The position numbers and the translations under genes were made by a program. Of a stretch of 64,000 nucleotides of DNA, positions 1 through 9,262 are shown one piece after another. Every line of letters starts with the position of its first letter. Position 1 is the first letter of the stretch. Source of the stretch: Lacibacter sediminis (lineage in GTDB: Bacteria; Bacteroidota; Bacteroidia; Chitinophagales; Chitinophagaceae); NCBI RefSeq assembly GCF_014168535.1, contig NZ_CP060007.1, positions 2,976,001 through 3,040,000 of the forward strand, written 5' to 3'. The notes under the pieces are model-generated. The model made no database searches, was not told the DNA's origin, and worked only from the letters and a program-made list of their open reading frames with translations.

Positions 1-1
1 C

Positions 2-961
2 TGGCGCAAATCAGTCGCCATTGAAAAAGTGGGTTTGTATATTCCCGGTGGTACCGCTCCCCTCTTCTCAACTATTTTAATGTTGAGCATTCCGGCAAAA
101 ATTGCAGGATGCAAAGAAATTATTTTATGTACACCTCCCGGTAAAGATGGAAAGATCAATGCAGCCATTTTATACACAGCCAAACTGGTGGGCATTACAA
201 AAATATTCAAGACCGGTGGTGCACAGGCCATTGCTGCCATGGCGTATGGAACAGAATCTGTTCCGCAGGTATATAAAATTTTCGGTCCGGGAAATCAATA
301 TGTAACCTGTGCCAAACAGTTGGTGCAGAAAGATGGCGTAGCCATTGATATGCCTGCAGGACCAAGCGAAGTATGCGTAATGGCCGATGATGCAGCCAAC
401 CCTTCATTTGTTGCAGCTGATCTTTTATCGCAGGCTGAGCATGGTGTTGATTCGCAGGTGTTGCTGGTGAGCAATTCTGAAGCAATGATCAACGATGTAT
501 TGATCGAAACCGCAAAACAACTGGAACAATTACCACGCAAAGAATTTGCAGCAAAAGCATTGGAGAACAGCAAGGCAATCTTGTTACATACAACAACAGA
601 AATGATCGAGTTGGTGAATGAATATGCAGCTGAGCATCTCATCATCAGTTGTAAAGATGATGAAGTAATTGCTGAACAGATCATCAATGCAGGTTCGATC
701 TTTCTTGGCAACTATTCACCCGAAAGTGTGGGCGATTATGCAAGTGGCACCAATCATACGTTACCAACCAACGGTTATGCAAAAGCATACAGTGGTGTAA
801 GCGTTGATAGTTTCGTTAAAAAAATTACATATCAGAAATTAACCAAAGAAGGATTACAGCATATTGGCAAAGCAGTTGAACTGATGGCGGAAGCAGAAGG
901 GTTGGAGGCGCATGCGAATGCTGTCAAGAAAAGAATACAGGATATAGGAAAGAGAAGTTAG
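2..961 (+). CDS. hisD: Histidinol dehydrogenase, 5' end outside window
   Basis: HisD oxidises L-histidinol in two NAD-dependent steps to L-histidine, the last step of histidine synthesis in the cytoplasm. The open frame runs from base 2, where it reads WRKSVAIEKVGLYIPGGTAP, a typical internal HisD segment, so about the first quarter of the protein lies before the window. Visible family marks are GPGNQYV, the GPSEV segment, the zinc-site region SQAEHGVDSQ and the catalytic Glu-His in EYAAEHLI. The gene is followed after 23 bases by a four-helix-bundle gene and then hisC and hisB, so it belongs to a his operon read on the plus strand. Confidence 0.97.
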   Translation, partial: WRKSVAIEKVGLYIPGGTAPLFSTILMLSIPAKIAGCKEIILCTPPGKDGKINAAILYTAKLVGITKIFKTGGAQAIAAMAYGTESVPQVYKIFGPGNQYVTCAKQLVQKDGVAIDMPAGPSEVCVMADDAANPSFVAADLLSQAEHGVDSQVLLVSNSEAMINDVLIETAKQLEQLPRKEFAAKALENSKAILLHTTTEMIELVNEYAAEHLIISCKDDEVIAEQIINAGSIFLGNYSPESVGDYASGTNHTLPTNGYAKAYSGVSVDSFVKKITYQKLTKEGLQHIGKAVELMAEAEGLEAHANAVKKRIQDIGKRS

Positions 962-984
962 AATAAATAAAACTTTACTTTTAA

Positions 985-1344
985 ATGGCAACAACAAAGT
1001 TTCAGGAATTAATTGTTTGGCAAAAAGCACATCAATTTGTTTTGTCGGTTTATAAATACACAGAATCTTTTCCAAAATCAGAGACATATGGCTTAAGTTC
1101 TCAATTCAGGCGTGCTGCTGTTTCTATCGCAGCCAATATTGCCGAAGGCTATAAAAAGAAAGGACTTGCAGATAAAGCCCGTTTCTTCAATATTGCACAA
1201 GGGTCATTAGAAGAATGTCAATACTATCTTATTCTCGCTTCTGATCTTGGCTTTGGTGAGGTTGTCGAAAAACAATCACTACTTGACGAGGTTTCGAAAA
1301 TGCTGGAATCTTACATGAGTAAAATTCTATCTTCTAACTCCTAA
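985..1344 (+). CDS. Four helix bundle protein (S23/IVP-like family)
   Basis: A 119-residue all-helical protein of the family often called four helix bundle or 23S rRNA intervening-sequence protein (TIGR02436 type). The family signature is clear: FQELIVWQKAHQF near the N-terminus, LSSQFRRAAVSIAANIAEG in the middle, and a C-terminal helix after GSLEECQYYL. Its molecular role is not known; relatives occur inside rRNA intervening sequences and as free-standing genes in Bacteroidota. It sits between hisD (23 bases upstream) and hisC (16 bases downstream) on the same strand, so it is probably co-transcribed with the his genes although it has no known link to histidine synthesis. Confidence 0.9.
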   Translation: MATTKFQELIVWQKAHQFVLSVYKYTESFPKSETYGLSSQFRRAAVSIAANIAEGYKKKGLADKARFFNIAQGSLEECQYYLILASDLGFGEVVEKQSLLDEVSKMLESYMSKILSSNS

Positions 1345-1360
1345 ATTCTATCTTCTTTAT

Positions 1361-2410
1361 ATGTTCGATTTAAATACATTACTCCGCTCCAACATCAAAG
1401 CCCTTGTGCCCTACTCTTCTGCCCGTGATGAATTTCACGGCGAAGCGAAAGTGTATCTTGATGCCAATGAAAACAGCATCGGCTCACCCTTGTTGAAATG
1501 GTACAACCGTTACCCGGATCCGCAGCAACAAAAAATCAAGGAGAAAATTTCTGCTATCAAGGGCGTATCAACAAAGCAAATCTTCATTGGCAATGGCAGC
1601 GATGAATGTATTGATCTTCTTTACCGTGCATTTTGCAATCCCGGAGTTGACAATGTCATTATATGTCCGCCGACATACGGCATGTATGAAGTGAGTGCCA
1701 ACATCAACGATGTGGAATTGCGTAAAGCACCCTTGCTTGATGATTTCCAGCTTAACCTTGCACACATGGAAACTTTGGTGGATGAACACACAAAACTCAT
1801 CTGGATCTGTTCACCCAACAACCCGACAGGTAACAGCATCAACATGGCTGATATAGAAATGGTGCTGAATAATTTTGATGGCATTGTGGTGGTGGATGAA
1901 GCGTATATTAATTTCTCCCGTCAGCGTTCGTTGGTCACTCTGCTCGCCGATTATCCAAACCTTGTGGTAATGCAAACACTCAGCAAAGCATGGGGATTGG
2001 CTGGGTTACGTTTAGGTATGGCATTTGCAAGTGAAGAGATCATCAACGTTTACAATAAGATCAAACCACCTTATAATATCAGTGAAGCGGTACAGGAATT
2101 GGTGGCGAAAGCTCTCGACAATGTGGAGGATGTGAACGAAATGATCAAAGAACTGGTGAAAGAACGTAAGCGTTTGGAAACAGAATTGCCAAAACTGGCA
2201 GTGGTAGAAAAAGTGTATCCCAGCGATGCAAATTTTCTATTGGTGAAAGTGGTGGATGCGAGAGGTATTTACGAATATTTACTGGCGAACCAGATTGTAG
2301 TGCGTGACCGGAGTAAAGTACTGTTGTGTGAAGGATCATTACGGATAACCGTGGGAACAGCCAGAGAGAACGATGAATTACTAAACGCTTTGCAGAAATT
2401 TATTGTTTAA
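1361..2410 (+). CDS. hisC: Histidinol-phosphate aminotransferase
   Basis: A 349-residue fold-type I PLP aminotransferase that makes histidinol phosphate from imidazole-acetol phosphate and glutamate. Visible motifs: SPNNPTGN (substrate/cofactor loop), VVVDEAYINF (PLP-binding Asp and Tyr) and QTLSKAWGLAGLRLG, which holds the Schiff-base lysine. The N-terminal YLDANENSIGSP segment is typical of HisC. Length agrees with the family. It follows the four-helix-bundle gene and is followed after 29 bases by a cytochrome gene and then hisB, so operon membership is likely. Confidence 0.96.
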   Translation: MFDLNTLLRSNIKALVPYSSARDEFHGEAKVYLDANENSIGSPLLKWYNRYPDPQQQKIKEKISAIKGVSTKQIFIGNGSDECIDLLYRAFCNPGVDNVIICPPTYGMYEVSANINDVELRKAPLLDDFQLNLAHMETLVDEHTKLIWICSPNNPTGNSINMADIEMVLNNFDGIVVVDEAYINFSRQRSLVTLLADYPNLVVMQTLSKAWGLAGLRLGMAFASEEIINVYNKIKPPYNISEAVQELVAKALDNVEDVNEMIKELVKERKRLETELPKLAVVEKVYPSDANFLLVKVVDARGIYEYLLANQIVVRDRSKVLLCEGSLRITVGTARENDELLNALQKFIV

Positions 2411-2439
2411 CGTTAACTTTAAAGCCGAAACAATCATTC

Positions 2440-2847
2440 ATGAAAAAAATATCAATCGTTTTATTTATTGCTGTCACTGCATTCGCTTTCACTAATCAGC
2501 AACCCGATATGAAGGCCTCTATGCAACGTGGTAAGAAAGTATATGAAACCCATTGTCTTTCATGCCATCAACCCGATGGTAAAGGTTTGCCCAGAATGAA
2601 TCCTCCCCTGGTAAAAACAAAACAGGTACTGGGCAATAAAACACAACTGATCAATATTATTTTAAACGGTCTCGATGAAGAGCTGGTGATCAATGGCGAA
2701 ACTTATTTTAACCCAATGCCTTCGCAACCTTATTTAAAAGACCAGGAGATAGCTGATGTGTTAACTTATGTGCGCAACAGTTTCGGTAACAAAGCAAGTT
2801 TGGTTACAACAGCAGAAGTAAAAGCAGCAAGAGCTAAAATCAAATAA
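2440..2847 (+). CDS. Exported class I c-type cytochrome
   Basis: A 135-residue protein with an N-terminal signal peptide (about residues 1-18, [19 protein letters not shown]) and one haem-c attachment site CLSCH followed by QPDGKG, a common start of single-domain class I cytochromes. A methionine in NPMPSQPY is a plausible sixth ligand. The mature protein should sit in the periplasm or on the inner membrane as an electron carrier; its partners are not visible here. It lies between hisC and hisB with only 5 bases to hisB, which makes co-transcription with histidine genes likely but functionally unexplained. Confidence 0.9.
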   Translation: MKKISIVLFIAVTAFAFTNQQPDMKASMQRGKKVYETHCLSCHQPDGKGLPRMNPPLVKTKQVLGNKTQLINIILNGLDEELVINGETYFNPMPSQPYLKDQEIADVLTYVRNSFGNKASLVTTAEVKAARAKIK

Positions 2848-2852
2848 TAAAA

Positions 2853-3995
2853 ATGAAGCGAGTTTTATTTATCGACAGGGATGGCACACTTATTAATGAA
2901 GCCCCTCCTACTTATCAACTCGATTCGTTTGATAAGCTTACATTTTATCCTGATGTGTTCTTTTACCTGCGTAAGATCGCTGCTGAGCTTGACTATGAAT
3001 TGGTGATGCCAACCAACCAGGATGGCATGGGTACCGATAGTTTCCCCGAAGATACTTTCTGGCCTGTCCACAATTTTGTGCTGAAGAGTTTAGCAAATGA
3101 AGGCATTGTGTTTAGTGATGTGTTGATCGACAGAACTTTCCCACATGAGAATGCGCCCACACGTAAACCGGGCACGGGCATGTTTGCCAAATACCTCAAC
3201 AATCCAGACTATGATCTGGCAAATTCGTTTGTGATTGGTGATCGTATCACCGATGTACAATTGGCAAAGAACCTCGGCTGCAAAGCCATCTGGATGAATA
3301 TTGATGCTAATCTTGGTGCTGCTGAAATACAGGATAAAGTAATTGAGCTTCGTCAATCAACGATTGCTTTAGAAACACCCCATTGGAAAGAGATCTATGA
3401 ATTTCTAAAACTCGGTTTGCGTACGGTTACGCATGAACGTAATACCAATGAAACAAAGATCAGTGTTGAACTGAATGTTGACGGCAGCGGCAAAGCAAAT
3501 ATCCACACCGGACTTGGTTTCTTTGATCACATGCTCGACCAGATCGCAAGACATGGCAAGATGGATCTCAACATCACCACCAATGGTGATCTGCATATTG
3601 ATGAACATCATACCATTGAAGATACCGGCATTGCATTGGGAGAAGCCTTCGGTAAAGCTCTTGCCGATAAGCGTGGCATGGAACGTTATGGCTTTGCATT
3701 GCCCATGGATGAGGCCGATGCAAAAGTGCTGATCGATTTCGGCGGCCGCAACTGGATCGTTTGGAATGCAACATTCAAACGGGAAAAGATAGGTGAAATG
3801 CCAACGGAAATGTTCTTCCACTTTTTCAAGTCATTCAGCGATGCAGCAAAATGCAACCTTAACATCGAATGTCATGGCGATAATGAACATCACAAGATCG
3901 AAGCCATCTTTAAAGCATTTGCCAAAGCCATCCGCATGGCGGTAAAGCGTGATCCGTTGAGTAATTATTTACCATCTACCAAAGGAGTATTGTAA
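2853..3995 (+). CDS. hisB: Bifunctional histidinol-phosphatase / imidazoleglycerol-phosphate dehydratase
   Basis: A 380-residue fusion of two histidine-pathway enzymes. Residues 1 to about 170 are a HAD phosphatase (FIDRDGTL nucleophile motif, then NQDGMG, KPGTGM and a [10 protein letters not shown] motif). From about residue 185 follows the IGP dehydratase domain with metal-binding repeats [16 protein letters not shown] and [16 protein letters not shown] in the first half and FFHFFKSF plus [21 protein letters not shown] in the second. The fusion order is the same as in enterobacteria and Bacteroidota. It is the last gene of the his operon in the window; a strong terminator follows. Confidence 0.97.
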   Translation: MKRVLFIDRDGTLINEAPPTYQLDSFDKLTFYPDVFFYLRKIAAELDYELVMPTNQDGMGTDSFPEDTFWPVHNFVLKSLANEGIVFSDVLIDRTFPHENAPTRKPGTGMFAKYLNNPDYDLANSFVIGDRITDVQLAKNLGCKAIWMNIDANLGAAEIQDKVIELRQSTIALETPHWKEIYEFLKLGLRTVTHERNTNETKISVELNVDGSGKANIHTGLGFFDHMLDQIARHGKMDLNITTNGDLHIDEHHTIEDTGIALGEAFGKALADKRGMERYGFALPMDEADAKVLIDFGGRNWIVWNATFKREKIGEMPTEMFFHFFKSFSDAAKCNLNIECHGDNEHHKIEAIFKAFAKAIRMAVKRDPLSNYLPSTKGVL

Positions 3996-4016
3996 TTACA
4001 TTTATAAAGAATATTG

Positions 4017-4056
4017 ACAAAACGCAGAGAAAGAAGATCTCTGCGTTTTGTTTTTT
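4017..4056 (+). terminator. Rho-independent terminator of the his operon
   Basis: A perfect 14-base-pair stem (ACAAAACGCAGAGA at 4017-4030 pairing with 4038-4051) with a 7-base loop, ending in a run of six T. It begins 21 bases after the hisB stop and closes the plus-strand his transcript. Confidence 0.93.
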
Positions 4057-4075
4057 GTGCGACTAATAAATATAA

Positions 4076-4549
4076 TCACTTACGATAAGTAAATCCTTTC
4101 GGTGCTTTCAGTTCTCCGTAGTCATACATGTTAATGTAAAGGGTAATTGGCTTGTCGAGTCCTTCATAAATTACTTCGTATATATCGAGCAGACCTACAT
4201 TGTTAAAACCGTTTGCTGTTTTAAAGGCACAACAACTTCCTCTTCGCATATAAGTAATTGTTTCACCGTTTGGCCCAAGTAAAGCATTTAAAAAGCGACG
4301 TTCATTAAATGGGCCACTACTCTCTTTTACGCCACCAACCTTTATGGCTGTATTCTGGCTGTAACCGTATGACTCATCTGATGTAATGGTTGTTAATGCA
4401 AACGTCTGCTGATCAAGCATTGCATAATGAATCCTCTGACCAGTCTCTCCATTAGCAGGGTTATTTGATTGTGCAGTTTTTTTGCTGCCGGTACAGGAAC
4501 TAAAAGTTAGTGCGGTAAAAGCCACGAAGGCAAAAAGTACATGTTTCAT
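4076..4549 (-). CDS. Uncharacterised lipoprotein
   Basis: A 157-residue protein starting at MKHVLFAFVAFTALTFSSCTG, which is a lipoprotein signal peptide with the lipobox Cys at about residue 19, so the product should be anchored in a cell-envelope membrane. A longer reading frame extends upstream to 4699, but its extra 50 residues do not look like an export signal, so the start at 4549 is preferred. The remainder contains a Gly-rich YGYSQN region and two Cys in GSCCAF. I do not recognise the family. It converges on the his operon terminator. Confidence 0.7.
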   Translation of the reverse strand: MKHVLFAFVAFTALTFSSCTGSKKTAQSNNPANGETGQRIHYAMLDQQTFALTTITSDESYGYSQNTAIKVGGVKESSGPFNERRFLNALLGPNGETITYMRRGSCCAFKTANGFNNVGLLDIYEVIYEGLDKPITLYINMYDYGELKAPKGFTYRK

Positions 4550-4704
4550 AAGCAATTTTTTGAATGAGATGCGCTTGTCTATGAAATTACATAAACCAAC
4601 AACAGAAATCAGTTGTTGTGATGACCTGCAGTTCAACAGCGGCTGATACATGTCATAGCAGGACCGAAAAATTGAAAATACATTTATATTATAAAACACG
4701 GTTT

Positions 4705-5526
4705 ATGAAAACGATTCTTGTTCCCATCGATTTCTCCTCCACTTCACTGAATGCCGCTTCATATGCTTTACAATATGCCCGGCAAGTGGGCGGTAAGCTC
4801 ATGCTAATGCATGCATACCGGCAGCCATTGCTTTTTCCGTTATATCAAGGCGTTGAAGTTTCGCCTGAGGGAATGCGTGAGATCAAGAAAAAAGAACTGG
4901 AATTAGTAGCCAATCAGCTTGCGGAACTGGAACCATTGATCAAAGTGGAACATATGATGTTTGACGGGGAACTGGTTGACGTACTTACATCGCTCACCGA
5001 TGCGATGCAGGTAGCTTTCATTGTAATGGGCATAACAGGTGCAGGTAAACTGAAAGAGAGATACATTGGCAGCAACACACTGGCTGTAGCAAAAAGTTGC
5101 AAAGTGCCCGTGTTGATCGTTCCTGAAAATGCAGTGTTTACACGCATCAACGATATTGGTTTAACAACCGATTTCAGAGATGTGATAAAAACAATACCTG
5201 ATCATATAGTAAGTGAACTGATCAAATCAACAGGAGCAAGATTACATGTGCTGAATGTAGATTTTAAGAACAGGCAGTGGACAAACGACACTCCTTTCCA
5301 AAGCGGATTAGTAGAAACAATGTTCCAGCAATATCATCCACAATACCACTTTATCGACAAACAGGATATGGTTGAAGGATTGAATGAGTATGCCAATAAA
5401 TTCAGTATTGAATTATTATTGGTGATACCGCAGAAACATAACCTGATTGAAAAAATATTTTCAGGCAGTCATACAAAAGAACTGATCTTTCACAGCGATG
5501 TGCCTGTAATGGTGATGCATGAGTAA
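4705..5526 (+). CDS. Universal stress protein, tandem UspA domains
   Basis: A 273-residue protein of two Usp domains. The first starts MKTILVPIDFSSTS and carries the ATP-binding type motif MGITGAGKLKERYIGSN followed by VPVLIVP. The second, from about residue 150, is more diverged but ends similarly (SDVPVMVMHE). The ATG at 4705 is chosen because it gives the canonical domain start; an upstream in-frame start at 4618 would overlap the divergent lipoprotein promoter region. Usp proteins act in the cytoplasm in stress survival. A terminator follows directly. Confidence 0.9.
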   Translation: MKTILVPIDFSSTSLNAASYALQYARQVGGKLMLMHAYRQPLLFPLYQGVEVSPEGMREIKKKELELVANQLAELEPLIKVEHMMFDGELVDVLTSLTDAMQVAFIVMGITGAGKLKERYIGSNTLAVAKSCKVPVLIVPENAVFTRINDIGLTTDFRDVIKTIPDHIVSELIKSTGARLHVLNVDFKNRQWTNDTPFQSGLVETMFQQYHPQYHFIDKQDMVEGLNEYANKFSIELLLVIPQKHNLIEKIFSGSHTKELIFHSDVPVMVMHE

Positions 5527-5575
5527 ATTCTTAAACAGCGTTATATGGAATGAACAAAGGCAAAGGTAAATCTGG

Positions 5576-5608
5576 CGGGCTCGGCTAAAATAGCCGGGCC
5601 CGTTTTTT
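5576..5608 (+). terminator. Rho-independent terminator after the Usp gene
   Basis: Stem of 12 pairs (CGGGCTCGGCTA at 5576-5587 against 5591-5602, with one G-T pair), an AAA loop and six T at 5603-5608. The T run is on the plus strand, so it ends the Usp transcript; the neighbouring patatin gene converges from the other side. Confidence 0.9.
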
Positions 5609-5625
5609 ATTATGCATCTGGAAAT

Positions 5626-7404
5626 CTATTTCCAGAACTGCGATTCCTGTTTTGTTTCGATAAGCTTTTGTTTGGTTTGAGTGTATCCTTTTTCAATGAG
5701 CTGTTTCCAGTTATTCCAATCCAGAAATTTAAATTCTTTCAGATCAAGATCCAGAAATACAGAGACATTTGTTTTACTGCTCTCCTGCCTGTGCCTGCTG
5801 TTGATGGTGATGCTGTTTACAAGTATAGATGAGATGCCTGGCAGTTGATGAGTTGCTGTATTGGTGATCTTACTCCAGAACAGTTCCCAGGAAGTAGGCA
5901 CTTCGTGCAGATCGAACATTGCTGTTTCTTCAGCCGATAAGGAAACAGCAATAACATGCCGCACCGGTTTTTTATACATTGCTTCAACCGGGAGATTATC
6001 AATTACACCACCATCAATGTGCAGATGTTTATTGATGATCACAGGAGGAAATACACCGGGTATCGCCATGCTCGCTGATACCTGCAGTTGTGTTAAACCC
6101 CTGTCATGAATTTTTAATGATGCACTTGAAAAATTAGTCGACACACAATAAGTGTAAACCCACAGATCTTCAAGATGCGAATCACCAAACATAGTATCTA
6201 AAAACTTCCGGATCTTTTTACCCGACATCAACGAAACAATCGGCAATGTTAAATCGTTTGAGGTTAATTTACTATCAGCCGCAAGCTTACACATGGCATT
6301 TGCCTTATCAAAATCAAAATCAAGAAACGATAATCCTGCGCCATACACCGCTCCCGCACTTGTGCCACCAATAAAATCAAACTCAATACCAGCTTCGAGT
6401 AATGCTTTTGCAGCTCCCACATGTGCAAACCCTCTTGCACCTCCTCCACCCAATACTAATCCGGTTGCCTGATGTGTAACAATGCGGCAAAACCTGCGTA
6501 TATCAGCTGCCTTATTTTTTCGCATGTGCAAATGCAGATCCACCTTTCGTTGGTTAAACCATCGTCTTGTGTTAAATGGCAACGGTGCGTTCTCTTCATG
6601 CAACAACAACAGGTAGATCTTTTTATTCATCACATTGTCTGAATACAAATGCAATACTTTTTCAATCTCGTATATGTGACAGTCGGCATAAAAATCTGTT
6701 GCAATGATCACAAGATCGCAGTATGCAATGCATTGCTTTGCCCATTCAGGATTTTCCATATCACACACCAGGAAATTAAGACCGGGTTGTTTTTCCATGT
6801 CATCAAACACGCTATGATCATTTTCACCTGAATGCGAAGCATAATCATAAATACTGATGCCTAAACCCATCTTTCCTAATTCGTCCTGGATAGCGCCTGT
6901 ATAAGCGCTTACATCATTCGTCGGTTGCAGATTTACCACTGCAATATTTTTCGGTGCCGCATCCATTTTTGTTTGATGATTGTTGCGGCGCATCCGTTCA
7001 ATAATAAACTTTGTAATAGTGCCGGCGAAGGAAGGAAATTGCTGCACGAGTGTTTTATAGTTATCATCTTCCAGTTGCAGGATAAGCGATCTGCGTAATG
7101 CAACCACCGATGCACTGTGTGGCTCTTGAGTAAACAGGGAAAACTCACCAATGGGTTCACCGGCTGAAATATCACCCAGAATAAAAATATCGTTTTCCGT
7201 ATGTTGAATGGCTCTGAAACGGCCGGATAAAACGATGTAGAACGAATGTCCTTTCTCGCCTTGTTGAAACAGGTATTCACCTGCCTCAAATGCAAGCATG
7301 GTTGTCACGCTTAAAATATTCTCTATCTGCTCATCATTCATTTCTCCAAATAAACTTACCAAAGATTGGTGTAAGAGCAACTTGTGGTCGGCTGTTTGAT
7401 TCAT
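5626..7404 (-). CDS. Patatin-like phospholipase with cyclic-nucleotide-binding domain
   Basis: A 592-residue protein resembling the bacterial branch of neuropathy-target-esterase proteins. Residues about 15-130 form a cNMP-binding/Crp-type beta barrel (AGEYLFQQGEKGHSFYIVL, then AGEPIGEFSLF). Residues about 150-300 are a Rossmann-like middle part. The patatin lipase domain starts at about 312 with the oxyanion motif GLVLGGGGARGFAH, the nucleophile GTSAG (Ser) and the catalytic DGG in HIDGGVIDNLP. It should hydrolyse lysophospholipids or related lipids, possibly controlled by nucleotide binding; both ligand and substrate are inferred. It is transcribed divergently from the alanine symporter gene. 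Confidence 0.93.
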   Translation of the reverse strand: MNQTADHKLLLHQSLVSLFGEMNDEQIENILSVTTMLAFEAGEYLFQQGEKGHSFYIVLSGRFRAIQHTENDIFILGDISAGEPIGEFSLFTQEPHSASVVALRRSLILQLEDDNYKTLVQQFPSFAGTITKFIIERMRRNNHQTKMDAAPKNIAVVNLQPTNDVSAYTGAIQDELGKMGLGISIYDYASHSGENDHSVFDDMEKQPGLNFLVCDMENPEWAKQCIAYCDLVIIATDFYADCHIYEIEKVLHLYSDNVMNKKIYLLLLHEENAPLPFNTRRWFNQRKVDLHLHMRKNKAADIRRFCRIVTHQATGLVLGGGGARGFAHVGAAKALLEAGIEFDFIGGTSAGAVYGAGLSFLDFDFDKANAMCKLAADSKLTSNDLTLPIVSLMSGKKIRKFLDTMFGDSHLEDLWVYTYCVSTNFSSASLKIHDRGLTQLQVSASMAIPGVFPPVIINKHLHIDGGVIDNLPVEAMYKKPVRHVIAVSLSAEETAMFDLHEVPTSWELFWSKITNTATHQLPGISSILVNSITINSRHRQESSKTNVSVFLDLDLKEFKFLDWNNWKQLIEKGYTQTKQKLIETKQESQFWK

Positions 7405-7577
7405 TGCATTGCGCTGATAATCGTTAACAATATGGCTGAGTTATTTCAACAGTACGGGATATAACATGCATGATACAGAAAAGATAATTAAAAATCACTG
7501 TACATCTGATGAATAGCTGATACATTTACCCGTCTTACTACTCTTTGCATTATATTGTAGCGTAAACCAAATTGCGT

Positions 7578-9098
7578 ATGGGCAGCTTCGAGAAATTTAT
7601 TGACCTGGCGAACTCCATTATCTGGAGCAATGCACTCATCTATCTTTTACTTGCTATTGGTATTTATTTTTCGTTCAGGATGCGATTTTTCCAGATCCGT
7701 TTAATAAAAGATATGGTCAGACTACTGATCAATAACGACAAATCAAAAGCGGGCATCTCTTCATTCCAGGCACTATCGGTTTCTTTATCGGGCCGGGTGG
7801 GTACCGGAAATATTGCAGGCGTTGCTACCGCTATTTTTATTGGAGGACCAGGTGCTATTTTCTGGATGTGGTTAACTGCATTTCTTGGTTCCGGCTCTGC
7901 GTTTGTTGAATCGGCATTGGCACAAATCTACAAGCGCAAAGAAAAAGGTGAATACAGAGGTGGCCCTGCCTATTATATTGAAAAAGGATTTCGCAATAAG
8001 AAAATTGCAAAACCGTATGCCATTGCATTTGCAATTTGCACGATCGTTGCAACAGGATTACTGTTACCTGGTGTTCAGTCAAATGGTATTGCTGCAGCTG
8101 TAAAAAGCGCATTCAGTATTGACCATGTTTACACAGGAATTGTGCTGGCAGTTTTATTAGGGCTTATCATTTTCGGCGGCATTAAAGCCATTGCCAACGT
8201 AGCCCAGTATGTTGTTCCCTTTATGGCAATCGGCTATATTCTGATAGCTGTTATTGTATTAGTGATGAACTATACAAAAATCCCTGAAGTGTTTTCATTA
8301 ATCATTACAAGTGCTTTTGGAGCCAAGGCAACATTTGGTGGCATTATAGGAGCCATGATTACTATTGGTGTAAAACGTGGTGTTTACAGCAATGAAGCAG
8401 GACAAGGTACAGGCGCACACCCCGCCGCTGCTGCAGAAGTATCACACCCGGCAAAACAAGGGTTGGTGCAGGCTTTCTCTGTATATATTGATACGCTGTT
8501 TGTTTGTTCTGCAACAGCTTTTATGATTCTTGTTACAGGCATGTATAATGTAAAGGGAACCGATGACCAATTGATCATCAACAATAACGTGTACTACACA
8601 CAGGATGGAGTAAAACATCCTGATGGCAGTGCAACATATACGCAAGCTGCTATTGATAAAACTTTTAACGGTAAAGAAATATTTGATGAAAGTTACGTTG
8701 GCGCAGGAAGCTACTTTGTTGCCATTGCATTATTTTTCTTTGCCTTTACAACACTTATGGCCTACTATTATATTGCTGAAACGAATGTGGCCTACCTTAC
8801 CCGGAAACGGGGCGGACCTGCATTGATGTTTCTGTTGAAAATTGCCATCCTTCTTGCGGTTTTCTTTGGCTGTGTACGTACAGCAAAAGTTGCATGGGGC
8901 CTGGGCGATATGGGTGTTGGCCTGATGGCCTGGCTCAACATTATTGCCATTCTTGTTTTGCAAAAACCAGCCCTGCTTGCATTCAAAGATTACGAAAAAC
9001 AAAAAGCTGAAGGAAAAGATCCGGTGTTTGATCCCGTTCCGTTAGGAATAAAGGATGCTGATTTTTGGGAACAAGAGTTTAAAGAACAGAAATCTTAG
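7578..9098 (+). CDS. Alanine/glycine:cation symporter (AGCS family)
   Basis: A 506-residue polytopic membrane protein of the AGCS (sodium:alanine symporter) family. The family signature GRVGTGNIAGVATAI followed by GGPGAIFWMW lies at about residues 70-100, and NEAGQGTGAHPAAAAE at about residue 275 is also conserved in the family. Around ten transmembrane helices are visible, with a hydrophilic insertion near residues 325-375. The ATG at 7578 is taken as start; a TTG two codons upstream would only add two residues. It probably imports alanine or glycine with Na+ across the inner membrane. Confidence 0.94.
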   Translation: MGSFEKFIDLANSIIWSNALIYLLLAIGIYFSFRMRFFQIRLIKDMVRLLINNDKSKAGISSFQALSVSLSGRVGTGNIAGVATAIFIGGPGAIFWMWLTAFLGSGSAFVESALAQIYKRKEKGEYRGGPAYYIEKGFRNKKIAKPYAIAFAICTIVATGLLLPGVQSNGIAAAVKSAFSIDHVYTGIVLAVLLGLIIFGGIKAIANVAQYVVPFMAIGYILIAVIVLVMNYTKIPEVFSLIITSAFGAKATFGGIIGAMITIGVKRGVYSNEAGQGTGAHPAAAAEVSHPAKQGLVQAFSVYIDTLFVCSATAFMILVTGMYNVKGTDDQLIINNNVYYTQDGVKHPDGSATYTQAAIDKTFNGKEIFDESYVGAGSYFVAIALFFFAFTTLMAYYYIAETNVAYLTRKRGGPALMFLLKIAILLAVFFGCVRTAKVAWGLGDMGVGLMAWLNIIAILVLQKPALLAFKDYEKQKAEGKDPVFDPVPLGIKDADFWEQEFKEQKS

Positions 9099-9115
9099 TT
9101 GATATTGTGATGCAC

Positions 9116-9163
9116 ATTGCTTCGTCGATGCCTGTTATGCGGGCAGGCGAAGCAATTTTTTTT
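9116..9163 (+). terminator. Terminator of the AGCS gene with an enlarged loop
   Basis: ATTGCTTCG at 9116-9124 pairs perfectly with CGAAGCAAT at 9148-9156, followed by seven T. The loop is 23 bases and contains its own GCCTG/CAGGC pairing, suggesting that a CCTGCC-type microelement is inserted in the loop of an older compact terminator. Confidence 0.88.
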
Positions 9164-9262
9164 AAAATAATAAGATAACAATGCAGGCATGCTGTACCTC
9201 ACACATACTTTTCCTTCTACAGCAAACTGTGATAAGCATACGAGAAAAGGGCTACATCATCT

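Noticed and set aside
4550..4699. N-terminal extension of the lipoprotein gene at 4076-4549
   Set aside because: The extra 50 residues have no export signal and would bury the lipobox at residue 19 of the shorter form.
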